From the NCBI GenBank assembly GCA_947591315.1, contig CANQDD010000003.1, positions 1 to 64,000 of the forward strand: a DNA stretch of 64,000 nt, written 5' to 3'. The notes beneath the pieces were generated by a model that saw only the letters and a list, made by a program, of their open reading frames with translations, ran no database searches and was not told the DNA's origin. Each line of letters starts with the position of its first letter. Positions within the stretch are counted from its first letter, which is position 1. A program made the position numbers and the translations under genes. This document shows positions 51,467 to 60,601 of the stretch, piece by piece. This DNA comes from an uncultured Clostridia bacterium (GTDB lineage Bacteria; Bacillota; Clostridia; UBA1381).

Positions 51467-51557
51467 CAAGGTGTATCAAGGTCTTATATAAAAACTCTCT
51501 TAGGCCTAAAAAAATAGCTCTAAGAAAAAGTTTGGTAAATACCATTGATACACCTTG
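51467..51557. repeat. 13-bp inverted repeat with 65-base spacer
   Basis: CAAGGTGTATCAA (51467-51479) and TTGATACACCTTG (51545-51557). It lies between the helicase fragment and the VRR-NUC gene and may be an operator or a replication-related site. Confidence 0.4.
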
Positions 51558-51594
51558 CACATCCCCTGAAATTAACGCCTGACGGAGGTTTGCA

Positions 51595-51876
51595 ATGATA
51601 GAAAAACAGATAGAAAACAAGTTAACTATGGCGGTGAAAAAGAACGGCGGCATTGCACTTAAGCTGGTGTGTCCCTCTTTCGCAGGAATGCCCGACCGCC
51701 TGATCTTACTCCCTGACGGCCATATCGGTTTCGCGGAGCTGAAGGCACCCGGCAAAAAGCCACGCCCTCTCCAGCTCTCGCGCCACAGGCTGCTGCGGGA
51801 GCTTGGCTACCGAGTATATGTCATTGACGATCCGGAGCAGATTGGAGGGATGATCGATGAACTTCAATCCACATGA
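51595..51876 (+). CDS. VRR-NUC domain nuclease
   Basis: 93 residues. The fold of stand-alone phage VRR-NUC proteins is visible: ENKLTMAVKKNGGIALKL, GMPDRLILLPDGHIGFAELKAPGK (PD...ExK) and QLSRHRLLRELGY. A structure-specific nuclease. Overlaps the SNF2-type helicase by 20 bases; the two occur together in many prophages. Confidence 0.9.
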   Translation: MIEKQIENKLTMAVKKNGGIALKLVCPSFAGMPDRLILLPDGHIGFAELKAPGKKPRPLQLSRHRLLRELGYRVYVIDDPEQIGGMIDELQST

Positions 51877-53209
51877 TTATCAGGACTATGCCATCCGCTA
51901 TATTGAAAAGCACCCTGTGGTCGCAGTCCTTTTAGATATGGGACTTGGCAAGACGATCATCAGTCTGACGGCAGTATATGACCTGTTGTTTGACAGCTTC
52001 GAAGTGCATCGCGTTTTAGTGGTAGCTCCCTTAAGAGTCGCCCGCGATACGTGGCCAGCGGAAATCCAGAAATGGGAGCACCTAATAGGTCTTACCTATG
52101 CGGTCGCAGTCGGGACACCGAAGGAGCGAAAAGCCGCCCTCATGCAGCAAGCGGATATCACGATCATCAACCGTGAGAACCTTCAGTGGCTCATTGACGA
52201 GTCCGGCTTTCCCTTTGACTTCGATATGGTGATTATCGACGAGCTGTCATCCTTCAAAAATCATAAATCCAAGCGCTTCAAGTCTCTGATGAAGGTTAGA
52301 CCGAAGCTCCATCGCATTATCGGGCTCACAGGCACTCCTTCCTCCAACGGTCTCATGGATCTGTGGGCAGAGTTTAAAGTGCTGGATATGGGCGAGCGCC
52401 TCGGACGCTTTATCACGCAGTACCGGACAAATTACTTCATGCCGGACAAGAGAAATGGCGAGATCATCTACTCCTATAAGCCGCTGCCCTATGCGGAGGA
52501 TGCCATCTATCGGAGGATCTCGGATATCACGATTTCCATGAAATCTACCGACCATCTGAAGATGCCGGAGCTGGTTTCAACGGAATACGAAGTGCAGCTT
52601 TCCGACACTGAGCGCAGCCGTTATGAAGATTTGAAACAGGAGCTCATATTGCAGCTCCCTGATGGTGAAGTGACTGCTGCCAATGCTGCATCGCTTACAG
52701 GCAAGCTCTCACAGCTCGCAAATGGTGCCATATATGCCGATACCGGTGAGGTCATCGAGTTTCACGATAGAAAGCTGGACGCTTTGGAGGATATTATCGA
52801 GGCCGCCAACGAAAAACCGCTTCTTGTGGCCTACTGGTTCCGGCACGATCTCTCCCGCATCAAGAACCGCTTCAATGTCCGGGAGATCAAGACCAGCCGC
52901 GATATTGCTGACTGGAATGCGGGAAAGATTCCTGTAGCAGTCATCCATCCTGCCTCTGCCGGTCACGGTTTGAACCTTCAGGCCGGAGGCTCCACCCTTG
53001 TGTGGTTCGGTCTCACATGGTCTCTGGAATTATATCAGCAGACAAACGCCCGTCTCTGGCGGCAAGGTCAAGAATCCGGCACTGTGGTGATTCAGCACAT
53101 CATTACCAAGGGCACTATCGACGAAAGGATCGTAAAGGCGCTATCCAAGAAAGAAATGACGCAGACCGCACTGATTGACGCGGTCAAGGCTGACCTTGAG
53201 GTGGTGTGA
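51857..53209 (+). CDS. SNF2-type DEAD/DEAH helicase
   Basis: 450 residues. DMGLGKTIISL (motif I), VVAPLRVARDTWP, VIIDELSSFKN (motif II, DELS), GLTGTPSSNGLMDLW, then HPASAGHGLNLQAGGSTLVW and QTNARLWRQGQ (motifs V-VI). Phage replication or recombination translocase. Stop overlaps the next ATG (ATGA). Confidence 0.9.
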   Translation: MNFNPHDYQDYAIRYIEKHPVVAVLLDMGLGKTIISLTAVYDLLFDSFEVHRVLVVAPLRVARDTWPAEIQKWEHLIGLTYAVAVGTPKERKAALMQQADITIINRENLQWLIDESGFPFDFDMVIIDELSSFKNHKSKRFKSLMKVRPKLHRIIGLTGTPSSNGLMDLWAEFKVLDMGERLGRFITQYRTNYFMPDKRNGEIIYSYKPLPYAEDAIYRRISDITISMKSTDHLKMPELVSTEYEVQLSDTERSRYEDLKQELILQLPDGEVTAANAASLTGKLSQLANGAIYADTGEVIEFHDRKLDALEDIIEAANEKPLLVAYWFRHDLSRIKNRFNVREIKTSRDIADWNAGKIPVAVIHPASAGHGLNLQAGGSTLVWFGLTWSLELYQQTNARLWRQGQESGTVVIQHIITKGTIDERIVKALSKKEMTQTALIDAVKADLEVV

Positions 53210-53433
53210 TGACCGATCCTTATGAAAATCTCGCCAATGCCATCGTGCTGCAGGCAGTGAAGGATTACCGGGACGCCCTGAAGCGACTGAAAAAGAAGCC
53301 CGGTAATCAAGCCGCCATGTCGGGTGCAATGGAGTGTGAACGCTTCTTCCGCTCCGGCTGGTACAAAGCACTGACGAGTGTGGATGGCGAGTATCTCATA
53401 CAAAAACTACGAGAGGAGGCGAAGTCCTTATGA
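53206..53433 (+). CDS. 75-residue phage protein
   Basis: Small helical protein (MTDPYENLANAIVLQAVKDY, then CERFFRSGWYKALTSVDGEYL). Overlaps both neighbours by 4 bases. Commonly found between the helicase and the DUF1492 gene; function unknown. Confidence 0.75.
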   Translation: MMTDPYENLANAIVLQAVKDYRDALKRLKKKPGNQAAMSGAMECERFFRSGWYKALTSVDGEYLIQKLREEAKSL

Positions 53434-53858
53434 CAGTAAAAGAATATCTCCATCAGGCCTACCGCCTTGATCAGAGAATCAAGTCCGACACGATGGAAGC
53501 GCAAAACCTGCGTGAGATGGCAGGCAGCGTGTCGGCTATCCAATATGATAAAGACCGCGTGCAGACTTCCCGAAATACGGAAGCACCCTTTGTCCGGACG
53601 CTTGAGAAGCTGTGGACACTGGAAAAGAAAATCGCCGGTGAGCTGGAAATGCTATTAGACCTTAAGAAACAAATACGGGAGGTCATTGAGGCAGTTCCTG
53701 ATACCGACGAGCGGATGGTACTCAAGTACCGCTACATCCATAACTATACATGGGAGCAGATCGAGATGGAGCTCTGTGCAGATGCCCGCACCATTCGTCG
53801 CTGGCACGGCAAGGCACTCCTTCATGTAACACTTCCGGATGATCCGATTATCATTTGA
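53430..53858 (+). CDS. DUF1492 late-gene regulator (sigma-like)
   Basis: 142 residues. N-terminal coiled coil and a C-terminal sigma region 4-like domain: DERMVLKYRYIHNYTWEQIEMELCADARTIRRWHGKALLH. Proteins of this family sit just before the packaging genes and are thought to activate late transcription. The late genes it would activate are missing here. Confidence 0.85.
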   Translation: MTVKEYLHQAYRLDQRIKSDTMEAQNLREMAGSVSAIQYDKDRVQTSRNTEAPFVRTLEKLWTLEKKIAGELEMLLDLKKQIREVIEAVPDTDERMVLKYRYIHNYTWEQIEMELCADARTIRRWHGKALLHVTLPDDPIII

Positions 53859-53963
53859 AATGCGCCCGAAATGTCCTGCTTTGTCCTAAGATGTCCACCC
53901 TCACTTTATGATAGTATATAATCAGCGAAAAGAATAAAGAAACAGCTGCACGCGCAGCACACG

Positions 53964-53995
53964 AGCCTTGCGGGAACACCCTGCAGGGCTTTCTT
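53964..53995 (+). terminator. hairpin or weak terminator before HNH
   Basis: AGCCTTGCGGG (from 53964) with CCCTGCAGGGCT and TTCTTT after; imperfect stem. Confidence 0.45.
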
Positions 53996-54020
53996 TATGC
54001 CCTGAAAGGAGGCACGGCTT

Positions 54021-54368
54021 ATGCCAAGAAAACCACAACGACCGTGCCGCTATCCCGGCTGCCCACACCTAACGGACAGTGTTTATTGTGATGAGCACGC
54101 CAAGGTCATGGAACAGCACTACGAGAAGTTCCAGCGCGGCTACTCTCCCGGCAAGCGCTACGGCAGAGCATGGAAACGAATCCGTGACCGCTACGTTCAC
54201 AAGCATCCACTTTGTGAGCAGTGCTTAAAGGAAGGACGCTACGTCGCGGTCGAGGAAGTCCACCATATCGTGCCGCTTGCTGAGGGAGGATCGAATGACG
54301 AGTCCAACCTTATGAGTCTTTGTCGTTCGTGTCACGAGAAGATTCACCGCGAGCGCGGCAACCGGTAG
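54021..54368 (+). CDS. phage HNH endonuclease
   Basis: 115 residues. Zinc Cys pairs CRYPGC and HPLCEQC, and the HNH core VEEVHHIVPLAEGGSNDESNLM with SLCRSCHEKIH. In cos-type phages this nuclease works with terminase. GAAAGGAGG lies 9 bases before the ATG. It stands right before the terminase small subunit, as usual. Confidence 0.92.
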   Translation: MPRKPQRPCRYPGCPHLTDSVYCDEHAKVMEQHYEKFQRGYSPGKRYGRAWKRIRDRYVHKHPLCEQCLKEGRYVAVEEVHHIVPLAEGGSNDESNLMSLCRSCHEKIHRERGNR

Positions 54369-54484
54369 GGCGGTCAAAATCTCTACGACCCTTTTCCCCG
54401 GAAAACGGCGCGGGGTCTTTTACGCAAAAATTGCAATTCAAACAGGGTATTAAACCCTGCACCACAGAAATGGAAGTGATCGAC

Positions 54485-54716
54485 ATGGCGAAAGACGGAA
54501 CCTATCGTGGCGGGCGGCGTGTCAAAGCTGGCTCCAAGCCGGACGCTCTCGCCGACAAAATAATGAAAGGCGCACCTGCAAAGCGCATGGAGCTGCCAGA
54601 CTTCACCGAAGACATGACCGACTTCGATGTTGACGACATCGGTGACGGCGTAGAGCTGGAATGCATGGATATGCCAAGTCCGGACGATTACCTCTCTTCT
54701 CTGCAGAAGGACGGCA
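54485..54716 (+). pseudogene. terminase small subunit, truncated
   Basis: About 77 residues of a P27-type small terminase: MAKDGTYRGGRRVKAGSKPD, KRMELPDFTEDM and MPSPDDYLSSLQKDGKG. The rest of the family (DNA-binding and large-subunit interaction part) is cut off and the sequence runs in a different frame into a serine recombinase. The deletion must have removed the packaging and structural genes in one step or in several. Confidence 0.8.
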
Positions 54717-55685
54717 AAGGAAATCTTCGCAGCGCTGCTCTCCGGCAAAGGTACCCATGCCATCGCAGACGACCTGAACCGGCGCGGCATTCCAACCAAG
54801 CGAAACGGACGCTGGACGGCCACAACCATTCGCGGGATGCTCTCCAATGAGAAGTACGTCGGCGACTGCCTTTTCCAGAAAACGTACTCGGATTCTCGCT
54901 TTGTCCGACACAACAATCACGGCGAGCAGACACAGTACATGGTCAAGGATCATCATGAGGCAATCATCAGCCGTGAGGACTTTGAAGCCGCTCATGTTTT
55001 TATTCACCAGCGGGCAACGGAAAAAGGTGTCGTCAAAGGGAGCGACAAATACCAGAATCGCTACACCTTCTCAGGAAAGATCATCTGCGGCGAGTGCGGC
55101 GATACCTTTAAGCGGCGGATACACAGCTGCACCGGATACAAATACACCGCATGGTGCTGCAGTACCCACATCAAGGATAAGGATAAATGCCACATGCTTT
55201 TTGTAAAAGACGATGATTTGAAGCATGCTTTCATCACCATGATGAACAAGCTGGTCTACGCGCACAGGATCATCTTGAAGCCATATGTGGACGCATTGAA
55301 AAACACATCGTCTGATGACTCGCTTCGGCGCATTCAGAAAATACAGACCTTATTGGCGCAGAACACAGAAAAGCGTGAGACACTGACAAAACTCATGACA
55401 CAGGGCATCATCGACCCGATCCTTTTCAACAAAGAAACGAACGAGCTTCTTTCTCAGGCTGACAGTTTCCGAGATGAGATCAACGCCTTAAAAAACGCTG
55501 TTTCCGGAGATGTAACAAAAGTCACCGCAGCCACAGCGCTTCTGCACTTTACAGAAAAAGGTGGAATACTTCAGGAATTCGATGATGACCTGTTTAAAGA
55601 ATATGTAAACCGCATCATTGTGCGCTCCAGAAATGAAGTGCGCTTTGAACTGAAATGCGGTCTTACGCTTCGGGAAAGGATGTGA
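54717..55685 (+). pseudogene. large serine recombinase, C-terminal part
   Basis: Open from about 54717: KEIFAALLSGKGTHAIADDL and GRWTATTIRGMLSNEKYVGD (recombinase domain), zinc ribbon CGECGDTFKRR with CCSTHIKDKDKCH, and a coiled coil before RIIVRSRNEVRF. The N-terminal resolvase domain with the catalytic Ser is missing, lost in the deletion joint with the terminase gene. An internal ATG at 54837 could give a DNA-binding fragment. Confidence 0.82.
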
Positions 55686-55689
55686 AGAC

Positions 55690-56106
55690 ATGGGACATAC
55701 ACCCTACGGCTACAGCATTGAAAACGGCTGCGCCACGATTAAAGAGGATGAAGCCAATAAAATACGAAAGCTCTATGAGAATTACATCTCCGGGATGGCT
55801 CTGGCCAAGGCTGCTGCCGCTGCTGGCATTGAAACCTACCACGGCACGGCAAAGCGTCTGATGGAAAACAGGCACTACCTCGGAGACGATTTTTACCCGG
55901 CCATCATCGATCAGGAAACCTACGATAAAGCTGCCGCCATCCGTCTTGAACGCGTCGGGAAACTTGGCAGGCTGAACAGGAAAAAGAACGTGGAGCCTGC
56001 GGCTTCTCCTACCGGCTTTCGCATGGCAGCGGCAGAGCAACATTATGAAGATCCGAGGCTGCAGGCAGAATACCTCTACAGCCTCATTGAAAGCGAGGTA
56101 AACTAA
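55690..56106 (+). CDS. recombinase-domain accessory protein
   Basis: 138 residues starting [20 protein letters not shown]. It has only the recombinase DNA-binding domain ([40 protein letters not shown]) and no catalytic domain or zinc ribbon. Short genes like this occur between two full recombinases in related elements, so it is probably complete. It stops at the ATG of the next recombinase (1-base overlap). Confidence 0.8.
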   Translation: MGHTPYGYSIENGCATIKEDEANKIRKLYENYISGMALAKAAAAAGIETYHGTAKRLMENRHYLGDDFYPAIIDQETYDKAAAIRLERVGKLGRLNRKKNVEPAASPTGFRMAAAEQHYEDPRLQAEYLYSLIESEVN

Positions 56107-57423
56107 TGGGAAATGTTATGGTGATTCCGGCCAGACGGCAGGTAGGAAATACAGTAAAACAATCAGCGCAGAAAAAACTCCGTGTTGCAGCCTACTGCCG
56201 CGTCAGCACGGATTCCGAGGAACAGGAAACAAGCTACGAGGCTCAAGTCACGCACTACACCGAGTATATTCAAAAGAATCCGGAATGGGAGCTGGCGGGC
56301 ATATTTGCAGACGACGGTATTTCCGGCACAAACACAAAAAAGCGTGACGAATTCAACCGAATGATCGACGAGTGCATGGTCGGTAACATCGACATGGTCA
56401 TCACCAAGTCCATCAGCCGATTTGCTCGAAACACTCTCGACTGCCTCCAATACATCCGACAGCTGAAAGACAAGAACATACCTGTTTATTTTGAGAAGGA
56501 AGCCATCAACACGCTGGACGCTAAGGGCGAGGTGCTAATCACGATCATGGCGAGCCTTGCCCAGCAGGAAAGCCAGTCAATGAGCCAGAACATCAAACTG
56601 GGACTCCAGTACCGCTACCAGCAAGGTAAGGTGCAGGTCAATCACAATCGTTTCCTCGGATACACCAAGGATGACAACGGGCACCGTTCCTCAATACTAC
56701 GTCGAGGGCGACCACGAGGCGATCATTCCGAAAGATCTCTTCATGCAGGTGCAGGCGGAGCTTGTCCGTCGCCGGGTAGTCCACGTCAGCCCGACAGGCA
56801 AGAAACGCAGCTTCTCCTGCAATCACTGTTTTGCGCAGATGGTGTTCTGCGGGGGCTGTGGCGAGCTTTACCGGCGCGTCCACTGGAACAACCACGGCTG
56901 CAAGTCCATCGTCTGGCGCTGCATCAGTCGCTTGGAGCCCACCTCCGCTGGAAAGAACTGTACCAACCGGACGGTAAACGAGCTCCTGCTGCAGGAGGTC
57001 ACGGTCAAGGCCTTCCATCAGATTCTTACCGAGCGGGACTTTTTCCTTAAAACCTTACAGCAGAACATCGCCAAGGCCGTGGTCATCGCTGACACCCTCT
57101 CGCCGGACGGCATTCAGGCAAGGCTTGAGGAACTGCAAAAAGAGCTCATCAAGAAGGCAAATAACAAACAGGACTATGACGCCATTGCCGATGAGATTTT
57201 CCGGCTCCGCGACCAGAAGGAAAAGTCCGAGGTCGACAGCCATCACCGGGAAGAGACCATGAACCGGATCAAGGAGCTGCAGGACTTCATCGCCCAGCAG
57301 AAAACCGACATCACGGAATTCGATGAGGCTCTGGTCAAAAAGCTCATCGAGAGCATCACAGTCTATGCCGACCACTTCACCGTGGAATTCAAGTCCAGTC
57401 TCACCATCGACATCAAAGCATAA
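56106..57423 (+). pseudogene. large serine recombinase with internal deletion and frameshift
   Basis: The catalytic domain is intact: [21 protein letters not shown] (catalytic Ser), [26 protein letters not shown]. After [10 protein letters not shown] (about 56685) the frame shifts by one and continues [20 protein letters not shown], zinc ribbon [10 protein letters not shown], and the coiled coil to the stop at 57423. About 70-80 residues of the recombinase domain are missing at the joint. Unless expression is rescued, the element has no working full-length recombinase. Confidence 0.85.
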
Positions 57424-57427
57424 AAAG

Positions 57428-57475
57428 AGCAAGTCACCCTGATGGTTACTGACCATATAGGTGGCTTGCTTTCTT
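57428..57475 (+). terminator. terminator at the end of the prophage remnant
   Basis: AGCAAGTCACC (57428-57438) with GGTGGCTTGCT (57460-57470), inner ATGGT/ACCAT stem, followed by TTCTTA. It may also serve the convergent SIR2-like gene. Confidence 0.65.
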
Positions 57476-57497
57476 ATAATTCTATTTTTTAATACTC

Positions 57498-58550
57498 TCA
57501 ATGATAAGGGTTTGATAAAGGCTTTCGCATTCCTACATTTCGATTTTCTTCATCGATCAGAAAGCCTACTATATTATCAATGTCAGAAAAATCCATACCT
57601 TTTTTAAAGCCTTTATTCCCATCAAGCCAAATACAATTCATCAATCTGTCAAATGTGGCTTCGCAACTTCTTCTTGGGCATCTGGCTAATGTAGTATTGA
57701 AGAAGTCTGTATGATACGAATAATGGTGTGTATGAATAAACTGGTTCCAAGATTCAATTACCACTTCTTCATCTCTAATATCTATTAATTCAATTTCCTC
57801 TAATTTTCTTTCATCTACTGACCCCCATGCTTGCTTAAGCATTGCTACCGCCTCAGCATCACTTGTAGGAGCACTATATCCAAAGATTGTTACCATATAT
57901 GCATTTTTCAATGCATTTTTTAATTGTTTCCATGACTTTGAAATTGCTATATCGGATGCATAGTCTTTATTTTTTATTGGGAAAAGTAAACTTGTTGGTT
58001 TTAATGTCTGACCGCATCTGCACGTCATTCCTACATTGCCCATGATATTATCTTTTGAACAATAGCCAACCGCGACATTACCATGCAAAAATGCAACCTG
58101 TGGTATGTTTTTCGTATATTTTTGTACTCTTCCTATCACCTGAACTAAAAAAGGATCCCAATTAAAGGTAGCAATTAAATCTTTGGATGTAAGACTCAAT
58201 ACCAAAAAATCATAAATCGTCGCTTTATCTGGTAATTCAAATCCATTCATATATTCACGAATAGCCACCTCTAATTCATTTTTTACCTCTTTACAAACAG
58301 GTTCCACTTTTCCTCTCTCATCAAGCTCCATGTAAATATCTTCAAGATTATTCGATTCTGTAATGAGTTCGACTTTTGAAAGAATATTCCCCAAGCCCAA
58401 TTTTTCGATGAACCCAGACATAGCAGAAATCTTTCTACCATATTTATCGCCGTCAGGGATTGCGGCACAGCTTGCGCCTGCACCTAAAATAACTACATGT
58501 GGTCGATTTTTCATGTAATACTCATATTCTTCAAATGTTATATCTGACAT
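57498..58550 (-). CDS. SIR2-like NAD-binding protein, possible defence effector
   Basis: 350 residues. VVILGAGASCAAIPDGD (GAGAS at residues 23-27) is the NAD-binding start of SIR2-like domains. TFNWD (about 128-132) takes the place of the usual TxNYD, and FLHGN (154-158) carries the likely catalytic His. A CRCG at about 177 and an earlier Cys may bind zinc. Such proteins degrade NAD in several phage-defence systems; a partner gene is not visible. AAGGAG precedes the ATG by 4 bases. It is convergent to the prophage remnant at the edge of the variable region. Confidence 0.75.
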   Translation of the reverse strand: MSDITFEEYEYYMKNRPHVVILGAGASCAAIPDGDKYGRKISAMSGFIEKLGLGNILSKVELITESNNLEDIYMELDERGKVEPVCKEVKNELEVAIREYMNGFELPDKATIYDFLVLSLTSKDLIATFNWDPFLVQVIGRVQKYTKNIPQVAFLHGNVAVGYCSKDNIMGNVGMTCRCGQTLKPTSLLFPIKNKDYASDIAISKSWKQLKNALKNAYMVTIFGYSAPTSDAEAVAMLKQAWGSVDERKLEEIELIDIRDEEVVIESWNQFIHTHHYSYHTDFFNTTLARCPRRSCEATFDRLMNCIWLDGNKGFKKGMDFSDIDNIVGFLIDEENRNVGMRKPLSNPYH

Positions 58551-58593
58551 ACTACTCCTTCTTTATCTGCTTAATAAAATCAATTAGCTTCGA

Positions 58594-58678
58594 CATCTAT
58601 CTCGGACACACAACACCCCTGACATCTAACTCACTAACTCCACTTATTTACATCTATCTCGGCAACTCCACTCCCACA
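58594..58678. repeat. three degenerate 28-29-bp tandem repeats
   Basis: CATCTATCTCGG at 58594, CATCTAACTCAC at 58623 and CATCTATCTCGG at 58651; the second and third also share AACTCCACT. They lie 45-130 bases upstream of the SIR2-like start. There are no unique spacers, so this is not a CRISPR array. A 14-codon frame (MSKLIDFIKQIKKE) between them and the gene overlaps the gene's ribosome site. Confidence 0.5.
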
Positions 58679-58788
58679 CTTTTTCTCTGAGCCGCCGTGG
58701 ATAAGTTACCGCAGAGCGATTACCTCTTCAATCTGTCGAGAACTGTTGGAACCCGAAAAGTGCCTTATTTCAATGGCTTTTGCGCCTC

Positions 58789-60045
58789 TTATGTGTCTTT
58801 CCTTGACATCAATACTACCGTCTCCACATGTTCCGTATGGGGGAACAAATCAACGGCGGAGGCGCGGGAGATGGTGTAGCCGTTAGCGGCGAGGAAGCGC
58901 GCGTCGCGGGCGAGTGTGGACGGGTTGCACGACACGTACACCACGCGTTCCGGCCTCGCCTTAACTATCGCGCCGAGCGTTTTTTCGTCGCTGCCCCTGC
59001 GCGGCGGATCGAGTATTACAACGTCGGGCTTTACGCCGTCGCGTATCAGCGCGGGAACGATTTTCTCCGCGCCGCCCGCGTAAAAATCCGCGTTCGCGAT
59101 GTCATTAAGCCGCGCGTTTTCTTTCGCGTCCTCCACGGCTTTTTCGACTATCTCCACGCCTATTGCGCGTTTCGCCGTTTTCGCGGCGCACAGCGTTATT
59201 GAGCCTATGCCGCAGTAAATATCGAGCACCGTCTGCGTCTTGTCCGCGGCGGCGTACTCCAAAGCCTTCGCGTACAGCTTTTCCGTCTGCGGTGGGTTTA
59301 CCTGAAAAAAGCTTTCGGGCGATATTTTGAATTTAATACCGCAGAGCGTTTCTGCAACCGTGTCTGAGCCGTACACCTTTTCACCGTTCAGGAATATTCC
59401 CGACACGCTCTTACACGCGGCGGCAAGCGATTTTACAAGCTCCGCCGCGTCCACGCTGTCAGCAGTTACCGACACGGCGATCTCACCTGTTGAGAACGAT
59501 TTTCGCGTGAACACTGTTTTCGCGCCGCACCGCGCGGCTGCTTTTGTAATCGCCGCGTTTTCCGCAGCGCCAAGCGCACAGTCGCTGACGGGCGTGACGA
59601 TGTCGCTGCCGCGCGAATAAAATCCCATACCGTTTTTGCCGGCGTGGAACACCGTTTTATTTCTGTACCGCGACGGGTTTTCCGCGCCGATAATTTCCTC
59701 AAGCTCGAAATCCTTAAAGCCGCCTATGCGGCGCATCGCGTTTTCAACGATTTCCTTTTTAATGTTCAGCTGTTTTTCGTATTTTATGTGCCGCAGCGCG
59801 CAGCCGCCGCACAGCCTGTAGTGCGGACAATCGGGCACGGCGCGGTCGGGTGAGGGCGACAGTATTTCAGTGACTTTGCCCTCCGCGTACCTGTTTTTTA
59901 CGCGCGTTATCCTGATTTTAACCTCGTCATTCGGCGCGGTAAACGGCACGAAAACCGCCATGCCGTCCACTCTCGCGACGCCGTTTCCGTCGGACGACAC
60001 CGACAGTATTTTCACGTCGTATTCATCATTTATGCTGACTGCCAC
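58789..60045 (-). CDS. rlmD: 23S rRNA (uracil-C5)-methyltransferase RlmD/TrmA family
   Basis: 418 residues, GTG start at 60045. N-terminal TRAM domain (VKILSVSSDGNGVARVDGMAVFVP), [4Fe-4S] Cys motif CPHYRLCGGC, SAM motif VLDIYCGIGSITL, DPPRRG and the nucleophile Cys in VYVSCNPSTLARD. It methylates uracil in rRNA (or tRNA). The start overlaps the end of the cyclo-ligase gene by 20 bases. First core gene after the variable region on this side. Confidence 0.9.
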   Translation of the reverse strand: MAVSINDEYDVKILSVSSDGNGVARVDGMAVFVPFTAPNDEVKIRITRVKNRYAEGKVTEILSPSPDRAVPDCPHYRLCGGCALRHIKYEKQLNIKKEIVENAMRRIGGFKDFELEEIIGAENPSRYRNKTVFHAGKNGMGFYSRGSDIVTPVSDCALGAAENAAITKAAARCGAKTVFTRKSFSTGEIAVSVTADSVDAAELVKSLAAACKSVSGIFLNGEKVYGSDTVAETLCGIKFKISPESFFQVNPPQTEKLYAKALEYAAADKTQTVLDIYCGIGSITLCAAKTAKRAIGVEIVEKAVEDAKENARLNDIANADFYAGGAEKIVPALIRDGVKPDVVILDPPRRGSDEKTLGAIVKARPERVVYVSCNPSTLARDARFLAANGYTISRASAVDLFPHTEHVETVVLMSRKDT

Positions 60046-60601
60046 TCTGTATCACCAAAACCCTTTTTTCGGTCACTATAATATCCATCGGCGCGTCGTG
60101 CGGCTCCGTCGGGATTTCATCGAGAAGCTGAAAATCGTAGCACAGCGCGATCCGAAGCGCGTCCGTTTTTTCAAAAAGTCTGTCGTAGTAACCCTTGCCG
60201 AAGCCCATTCTGCCGCCGCGCTTGTCAAACGCAAGTCCGGGCGTTATGATAACGTCCATGTCGTTTTCGTCCGCGCGTTTTATAACGGTCGGCTCGTAAA
60301 TTCCGTACGCGCCGCGCGCAAGCTCCGACGCATTGTCGATGTACGACAGCGACAGCGTTACGTTTTTCTCGTCGGTGACGGGTACGGCAACGCGCTTGCC
60401 CGATGCAAGAAGCGCGCCGATTATGCCGCGCGTGTCCGGCTCTTTGAACGCGGAAATGTACATGCATACCGTCCGCGCGTCCTTTACCGCTGATATATTC
60501 AAAAGCGACTGCGCTATAGCCGCGCTTTTTTCCGTTACCTCATCAGCCGACAAATTGCGGCGCGTTTCGCGCATTTTCGCGCGCAGCTCGTCCTTAATCA
60601 A
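60026..60601 (-). CDS. 5-formyltetrahydrofolate cyclo-ligase
   Basis: 191 residues, TTG start at 60601 overlapping the upstream stop (TTGA). Motifs of the family: MRETRRNLS, YGIYEPT, and the ATP-binding loop PGLAFDKRGGRMGFGKGYYDR. It converts 5-formyl-THF to 5,10-methenyl-THF with ATP. Middle gene of a three-gene minus-strand operon. Confidence 0.92.
   Translation of the reverse strand: MIKDELRAKMRETRRNLSADEVTEKSAAIAQSLLNISAVKDARTVCMYISAFKEPDTRGIIGALLASGKRVAVPVTDEKNVTLSLSYIDNASELARGAYGIYEPTVIKRADENDMDVIITPGLAFDKRGGRMGFGKGYYDRLFEKTDALRIALCYDFQLLDEIPTEPHDAPMDIIVTEKRVLVIQSGSQHK

Larger units (their letters stand above)
46833..57475 (+). mobile_element. prophage-like remnant with serine recombinases
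   Basis: A run of plus-strand genes in phage order: regulator, DUF2800, DUF2815, polymerase, primase/helicase, VRR-NUC, SNF2, DUF1492 late-type regulator, HNH, terminase small subunit, then integration genes. Terminase large subunit, portal, capsid, tail and lysis genes are absent. Deletion joints occur at about 50540, 54710 and 56680. Left boundary is uncertain; no attachment repeat was recognised. It cannot be autonomous. Confidence 0.75.

Noticed and set aside
58594-58678. CRISPR array
   Set aside because: Only three degenerate, directly adjacent units without unique spacers, and no cas genes in the window.
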